Shown: positions 60,067 through 64,000 of the stretch, one piece after another
How the letters are laid out: each line of letters starts with the position of its first letter
Position numbering within the stretch: position 1 is the stretch's first letter
DNA from: Actinomycetes bacterium
Lineage (GTDB): Bacteria; Actinomycetota; Actinomycetes; Propionibacteriales; Propionibacteriaceae
NCBI GenBank assembly: GCA_023460935.1
Contig: JAEWOI010000030.1
Span: 1-64,000 of the forward strand
Reading direction: 5' to 3'
Length of the DNA stretch: 64,000 nt
Made by a program: the position numbers and the translations under genes
The notes under the pieces: generated by a model
What the model was told of the DNA's origin: nothing
The model's input: the letters and a program-made list of their open reading frames with translations, nothing else
Databases searched by the model: none

Positions 60067-61251
60067 TCAGGGCTGGAGCACGACCTTGATGAAGCCGTCC
60101 TCCTTGTCGCGGAACTTCCGGTAGGCCTCGGGTGCCTCGTCGAGCGGGAGGTGGTGGCTGGGCAGGCTCTCCACGCCGAACACGTCCTCGTCGCGGGAGA
60201 GCAGCTCGAACAGGTGGTCCGACCAGCGCCGGACGTTGGCCTGGCCCATCCGCAGCGTGATCTGGCGGTCGAACAGCTTCATCATGTTGAACGGGTCCGC
60301 GGCGCCGCCGTACACGCCGGAGATCGACACCGTGCCACCCCGCCGCACCGACTCGATGGCGGTCTCCAGCGCGGCGAGCCGGTCCACGCCGACGGTGGTG
60401 GCGAGCTTCGCCGCCACCGGTCGGGGGAGTGAGGTCACCATGCCGGTCGCAGCCTCTGCCAGCGGTGAACCGTGCGCTTCCATGCCCACCGCATCGATCA
60501 CGCGGTCGGCGCCCCTGCCGCCGGTCAGGTCCCGGATGGCAGCCGGCACGTCGGCGACCTCTGCAGCGTCGATCACCTCGACGCCGAAGCCGGCGGCCAT
60601 GCGCAGCCGCTCCGGCACCAGGTCGACGCCGATCACCCGGCGCGCGCCCTGGAGCAGCCCCGAGCGGGTGGCGAGCTGCCCGACGGGCCCGAGGCCGATC
60701 ACCGCGAGGGTGTCGCCGGGCTCGATGCCGGTGTACTGCACGGCCTGCCACGCCGTCGGCAGGATGTCGGAGAGGAACAGCCAGCGGTCGTCCCGACCGT
60801 GGTCCGGCAGCTTGATGGGCCCGTAGTGGGCCTGCGGCACCCGGACGTACTCGGCCTGCCCGCCGGGCACCTGCCCGTACAGCTTGGTGTAGCCGAACAG
60901 CGCGGCGCCGGTGCCCTGCTCGCGCACCTGGGTCGCCTCGCACTGCGACTGCAGCCCGCGCTCGCACATGAAGCAGGCGCCGCAGGAGATGTTGAACGGC
61001 ACCACCACGCGGTCGCCCGGACGCAGGTCGGTGACCTCTGCGCCCACTTCTTCGACGATGCCCATGAACTCGTGGCCGAGCACGTCGCCAGGGGTCATGA
61101 ACGGGGTGAGCGGGCCGTAGAGGTGCAGGTCGGAGCCGCAGATCGCGGTGGACGTGACGCGGACCACGGCGTCTGTGGGTTGCTCGATCCTCGGGTCGGG
61201 AACCTCGCTTACCTGTACTTCCTGATTCGCCTGCCAGGTGATCGCGCGCAT
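60067..61251 (-). CDS. Zinc-dependent alcohol dehydrogenase
   Basis: A 394-residue MDR-type dehydrogenase. Catalytic zinc: Cys in AICGSDLH and His-Glu in GHEFMG. Structural zinc: four cysteines in CGACFMCERGLQSQC. The cofactor fold is VIGLGPVGQLA, then VDLVPERL with Asp for NAD. The long form with an insert resembles glutathione-independent formaldehyde dehydrogenases and their kin. AGAGAGG lies 8 nt before the ATG at 61251; an in-frame GTG three codons earlier is possible. Substrate unknown. Confidence 0.9.
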   Translation of the reverse strand: MRAITWQANQEVQVSEVPDPRIEQPTDAVVRVTSTAICGSDLHLYGPLTPFMTPGDVLGHEFMGIVEEVGAEVTDLRPGDRVVVPFNISCGACFMCERGLQSQCEATQVREQGTGAALFGYTKLYGQVPGGQAEYVRVPQAHYGPIKLPDHGRDDRWLFLSDILPTAWQAVQYTGIEPGDTLAVIGLGPVGQLATRSGLLQGARRVIGVDLVPERLRMAAGFGVEVIDAAEVADVPAAIRDLTGGRGADRVIDAVGMEAHGSPLAEAATGMVTSLPRPVAAKLATTVGVDRLAALETAIESVRRGGTVSISGVYGGAADPFNMMKLFDRQITLRMGQANVRRWSDHLFELLSRDEDVFGVESLPSHHLPLDEAPEAYRKFRDKEDGFIKVVLQP

Positions 61252-61271
61252 CTTGGGCACCTCTCTGAACA

Positions 61272-61293
61272 GGGCGCGGCGAGCACCGCGCCC
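61272..61293 (-). terminator. Possible hairpin between mntR and the dehydrogenase gene
   Basis: A perfect 8-bp stem GGGCGCGG/CCGCGCCC with a 6-nt loop, about 100 nt past the mntR stop and 20 nt before the dehydrogenase gene. No U tract, as is common in high-GC actinomycetes. Confidence 0.4.
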
Positions 61294-61396
61294 GGGGTAT
61301 CCAGTGGTTGTAGCCGTTGTCCGGAACCGGCAAACCCGTGCAGCCCGAACGTCCCCGGCCGGAGCCGGACCGCAGGCCGGCCTGCGCCGCTGCAGT

Positions 61397-62056
61397 TCAG
61401 GCGGGGACGACGCGCAGGGCAGCCAGGTCTTCGGCGCCGAGCCGGCGGTCCGCCCCGCCGACGCGGATTGTCGGCGGCGGGCCGGGCAGCAGTTCGAGCA
61501 GCGCGCCCGGCACCAACCCGGCCTTGCGCAGCCGGACCAGCCGCTGCGGTGCGGAGTCGGCCACCCGCAGCACCCGGTAGCTGCCGGGCCGCGCGTCGGC
61601 CAGCAGCAGTGCCCCCGGCGGCGGCGTCCAGCTCCCGTCCGGTCCGGGGATGGGGTCGCCGTGGGGATCGGTCGACGGGTGGCCGAGGAGCCGGTCGATG
61701 CGCTCCAGGAGCAGGTCGGACACCGCGTGCTCGAGCCGCTCCGCCTCGTCGTGCACCTCGTCCCAGGCGTAGCCGAGCACCTCGGCGAGGAAGGCCTCGA
61801 TCAGCCGGTGCCGGCGCACCATCGCAACGCCCAGCCTGCGCCCCCGCTCGGTGAGCGTGACCGGCTTGTACGGGCGGTAGTCGACCAGCCCCAGCGCCTG
61901 CAGCCTGCGCATGGTCTCGGAGACGTTGGCCTGCGTGGTGGCGAACCTCGCGGCCAGTGCCTTGGTGGTGATCGGCGGCTCGCCCCACTCGACCGCTGAC
62001 CAGATGACCTTCACGTAGTCCTGGGCCACCGGCGTCAGTTCCTCGACCCCGGCCAT
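61397..62056 (-). CDS. mntR: DtxR/MntR-family metal regulator
   Basis: A 219-residue regulator. HTH: ITTKALAARFATTQANVSETMRRLQALGLV. Metal and dimer domain: MVRRHRLIEAFLAEVLGYAWDEVHDEAERLEHAVSD, with the usual His/Glu ligands. A FeoA-like SH3 domain ends the protein (GSYRVLRVADSAPQRLVRLRKAGLVPGALLEL). Its ATG shares a base with the mntH stop (TGATG). The pairing with an Nramp carrier points to manganese, though iron is not excluded. Confidence 0.9.
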   Translation of the reverse strand: MAGVEELTPVAQDYVKVIWSAVEWGEPPITTKALAARFATTQANVSETMRRLQALGLVDYRPYKPVTLTERGRRLGVAMVRRHRLIEAFLAEVLGYAWDEVHDEAERLEHAVSDLLLERIDRLLGHPSTDPHGDPIPGPDGSWTPPPGALLLADARPGSYRVLRVADSAPQRLVRLRKAGLVPGALLELLPGPPPTIRVGGADRRLGAEDLAALRVVPA

Positions 62057-63309
62057 CAGCCGGCCCCGGTGCTGACCAGGATGATCAGGAGCAGGTTGAG
62101 CAGTGAGATCAGCCCGACCACCACCCAGGCGACGGCGCTGAGCGCGCGGGAGTTGGCGAACCGGCCCATCACCGCCGGCTGGCCGGTGATCCGCACCAGC
62201 GGGGCGAGCGCGAACGGGATCCCGAGGCTGAGCAGCACCTGGCTGAGCACCAGCGCCCAGGTCGGGTTCACCCCCGTCCCGAGCACCACCAGCGCGGGCA
62301 CCAGGGTGACCGCGCGGCGGGCAAGGAGCGGGATCCGCACCCGCAGCAGGCCGGACATGATCGCTGCCCCGGCGTAGCAGCCGACGGAGGTGGAGGCCAG
62401 GCCGGAGGCCAGCAGCCCGATGCCGAACAGGACGCCGATCGCCGGGCCGAGGGTGGCGCTGATCGCAGCGTGCGCCCCCTGGATGGAGTCGGTCCCGCTC
62501 ACTCCCTGCAGGCTGGCGGCAGCGAGCAGCAGCATCGCCAGGTTCACGGCGCCGGCGACCACCATGGACGCCACGACATCCCAGCGGGTGGCGCGCAGCA
62601 GCCGGTGGACGTCGTCGCGCCGGCCGCCATGCCGGTCCCTGGCGAGGGCGGAGTGGACGTAGATCGCGTGCGGCATGACCGTGGCACCCAGCATGCTGGC
62701 GGCCAGCAGCACCGACTGGGCGCCGTCGAAGCGCGGCACCAGCCCGCCGGCAGCCGCGGGCCAGGACAGGTCGCTGACGAACAGCCCGGCCATGAACCCG
62801 ATCGTGATCACCAGCAGCAGCCCCATCACCACGAACTCGAACGGCCTCTGGCCGCGCCGGCTCTGGATGGCGAGCAGCAGCATCGAGACCCCGCCGACAA
62901 TGAGGCCGCCGAGCAGCAGCGGCACCCCGAACAGGATCTCCAGCGCGATCGCCCCGCCCAGTACCTCGGCCAGGTCGGTGGCGGCAGCCACCAGTTCGGC
63001 CTGCGCCCAGTAGGCCAGGCGGGGACCCCGCCGCAGCCGGCCGCCCATCAGTTCCGGCAGGCTCTGCCCGGTGACCAGCCCGGCCTTGGCCGAGAGGTAC
63101 TGCACCAGCACGGCCATGCCGTTGGCCAGCACCAGCACCCACACCAGCAGGTAGCCGTACTGGGCGCCGGCGGTCAGGTTGGCAGCGACGTTGCCCGGGT
63201 CGACGTAGGCGATGGCTGCGACGAACGCCGGGCCCCACAGCCAGGAGAGGCGGGGCAGGCGCGGTCGACGCTGCGCCACCGACCGGGTCTCGGGCTCCAT
63301 CAGCTCCAC
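62056..63309 (-). CDS. mntH: Nramp manganese/iron transporter
   Basis: A 417-residue carrier with about eleven membrane helices. The metal-binding DPGN of helix 1 is at 37-40 (AYVDPGNVAAN), and helix 6 has MPHAIYVHS, both complete. It imports Mn2+ (or Fe2+) with protons. A DtxR-type palindrome lies just upstream, and mntR is the next gene in the operon, so metal-dependent repression is likely. Confidence 0.94.
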   Translation of the reverse strand: MELMEPETRSVAQRRPRLPRLSWLWGPAFVAAIAYVDPGNVAANLTAGAQYGYLLVWVLVLANGMAVLVQYLSAKAGLVTGQSLPELMGGRLRRGPRLAYWAQAELVAAATDLAEVLGGAIALEILFGVPLLLGGLIVGGVSMLLLAIQSRRGQRPFEFVVMGLLLVITIGFMAGLFVSDLSWPAAAGGLVPRFDGAQSVLLAASMLGATVMPHAIYVHSALARDRHGGRRDDVHRLLRATRWDVVASMVVAGAVNLAMLLLAAASLQGVSGTDSIQGAHAAISATLGPAIGVLFGIGLLASGLASTSVGCYAGAAIMSGLLRVRIPLLARRAVTLVPALVVLGTGVNPTWALVLSQVLLSLGIPFALAPLVRITGQPAVMGRFANSRALSAVAWVVVGLISLLNLLLIILVSTGAG

Positions 63310-63312
63310 AGA

Positions 63313-63333
63313 AGTTAAGTTAGCTGAACTTTT
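63313..63333. promoter_or_regulatory. Probable MntR/DtxR box
   Basis: TTAAGTTAGCTGAACTTTT (63315-63333) matches the 19-bp DtxR-type consensus TTAGGTTAGSCTAACCTAA at about 12 positions and has AAGTT/AACTT arms around AGCTG. It lies 4 nt upstream of the mntH start. Confidence 0.65.
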
Positions 63334-63354
63334 GGCCGCCCGGGAGTGGTTCGC

Positions 63355-63744
63355 CTATTCCAGCGAGCTGGCGTCATCGGGCACGTCGGCGCTGTAGCTC
63401 TGCAGGAGCTCGAGCGGGACGACGTCCAGCGCCCGTTCGTGCGAGGCGGCCAGCACCACCGGCGCCGCCCGTCCGTCCAGGTGGGCCTGCAGCCAGCGGG
63501 GCGCCACCACGCACCACCGGTCGCCCGGCCGCAGCCCGGGAAAGCGCCACTCGGGTCGTGGGGTGACCAGGTCGTTGCCGACCGAGCGCTGGTGGTCGAG
63601 GAAGTCAGCGGTCACCACGACGCAGATGGTGTGGCTGCCGGCGTCCTCCGGCCCGGTGGCGCAGGACCCGTCCCGGAAGAACCCGGTTACCGGGTCGGTG
63701 CCACATTCGGCCAGTTCGCCGCCGAGCACGTTGCGCTCTGCCAT
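63355..63744 (-). CDS. DUF2237 protein
   Basis: A 129-residue soluble protein of the DUF2237 family. Conserved runs: NVLGGELAECGTDPVTGFFRDG, CATGPEDAGSHTICVVVTADFL, GNDLVTPRPEWRFPGLRPGDRWCVV and the tail VPLELLQSYS. Function unknown; cysteines at conserved positions may bind metal or form a disulfide. TAGCGT ends 6 nt before the ATG, so it is probably leaderless. It follows the mnt operon region on the same strand. Confidence 0.92.
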   Translation of the reverse strand: MAERNVLGGELAECGTDPVTGFFRDGSCATGPEDAGSHTICVVVTADFLDHQRSVGNDLVTPRPEWRFPGLRPGDRWCVVAPRWLQAHLDGRAAPVVLAASHERALDVVPLELLQSYSADVPDDASSLE

Positions 63745-63756
63745 GCCGCCACGCTA
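63745..63756 (-). promoter_or_regulatory. Leaderless -10 element of the DUF2237 gene
   Basis: TAGCGT (complement of 63751-63756), 6 nt, then ATG. Confidence 0.45.
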
Positions 63757-63794
63757 GGCCAGCGCTGCGGCACCGGGCCAGAGCTTGGCGCGCC

Positions 63795-63893
63795 GGGGAC
63801 GGTTCCTTTTGCGCCAGGGCGCGCTGGGGACGGTTCCTTCCGCGCCTGTTCCGGGTGCTCCGCGACGTGTCTGGCGCAAAAGGAACCGTCCCC
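63795..63893. repeat. GGGGACGGTTCC repeats, two direct and one inverted
   Basis: GGGGACGGTTCCTTTTGCGC with CA after it (63795-63816), a variant GGGGACGGTTCCTTCCGCGC (63826-63846), and a 22-nt exact inverse of the first (63872-63893). The first and last copies can pair over a 55-nt loop that holds the second. The repeat sits between the DUF2237 promoter and the 3' end of the next minus-strand gene, so it could end that transcript or be a REP-like element. Confidence 0.88.
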
Positions 63894-63895
63894 TT

Positions 63896-64000
63896 TCAGC
63901 CGGAGCCCTCGGACGGGAGCAGGCGGTGGGCTACGACGGCGCCGATCACCGTCAGCGCCGGCGGCTCGACGCCGGCGGACGCGGCCAGGGCGGGCAGGGT
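63896..64000 (-). CDS. cobA: Uroporphyrinogen-III C-methyltransferase, 3' end only
   Basis: The last 34 residues of a protein that runs off the window: LPALAASAGVEPPALTVIGAVV then AHRLLPSEGSG. The PALTVIGAVV run is the standard C-terminus of CobA/CysG-type SAM methyltransferases, which start siroheme and cobalamin synthesis. Only the end is seen, so whether it is fused to other domains is unknown. The stop is 2 nt from the inverted repeat. Confidence 0.75.
   Translation of the reverse strand, partial: TLPALAASAGVEPPALTVIGAVVAHRLLPSEGSG

Overview
The window reads as chromosomal DNA of a high-GC Gram-positive actinomycete. The support is the very high GC, the GTG starts, the many 4-nt ATGA/GTGA gene overlaps, the TANNNT -10 boxes, and gene families typical of Actinobacteria (DUF2510, DUF3618, EttA beside an SSB paralogue, PadR/DUF1048/ABC). 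A propionibacterial relative is my guess, not something the sequence proves.

Layout. 0-3.5 kb: ROK sugar kinase, GNAT, M50-type membrane protease and nucleoside hydrolase. 3.5-10.4 kb: a tight minus-strand operon of a TetR regulator, two HlyD-type adaptors, two ABC ATPases and two ABC-2 permeases; it looks like E. coli cecR-ybhGFSR with YbhF split in two. 10.4-16.7 kb: PrsW-like protease, two dynamin/Era-like GTPases, an SSB paralogue and a membrane protein. 16.7-21.8 kb: EttA, then a MarR regulator with a YdiJ-type FAD/Fe-S dehydrogenase. 21.9-24.7 kb: acyl-CoA ligase and tandem hot-dog thioesterase. 24.7-28.9 kb: a lysine-degradation operon (lat, hglS, aminoadipate-semialdehyde dehydrogenase); with the YdiJ-type enzyme it supplies most of a route from lysine through D-2-hydroxyglutarate to 2-oxoglutarate. 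29-32.4 kb: LacI regulator, unknown protein and GH13 alpha-glucosidase. 32.6-35.4 kb: pyrR-pyrB-pyrC. 35.5-41 kb: small membrane protein, PepN, Nei-type glycosylase and a coupled unknown protein.

41-49.3 kb is accessory in character: secreted and lipidated unknowns, DUF2510/scramblase-like and HXXEE proteins, a Doc toxin-antitoxin pair, a frameshifted gene, and tRNA-Pro(TGG) at the right edge. 49.5-54.2 kb: LuxR-type regulator and a PadR-DUF1048-DrrAB-like efflux operon. 54.3-57.6 kb: phytoene-desaturase-like flavoprotein and a fused SDR-SRPBCC protein. 57.7-59.9 kb: a three-gene envelope cassette (DUF3618, holin-like DUF1469, LEA-like repeat protein). 60-64 kb: zinc alcohol dehydrogenase, mntR-mntH, DUF2237 and the 3' end of a CobA-type methyltransferase.

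Two things stand out across the window. First, several unrelated families of palindromic or tandem repeats sit at gene-block boundaries (1-40 and 18487-18554; 32423-32621; 41033-41191; 49454-49513; 63795-63893); the first shows a compensatory base pair between its two copies. Second, at least ten genes have a TANNNT box exactly 6-7 nt before the start codon and no Shine-Dalgarno sequence, which points to leaderless transcription. No CRISPR array, insertion sequence or prophage was seen.
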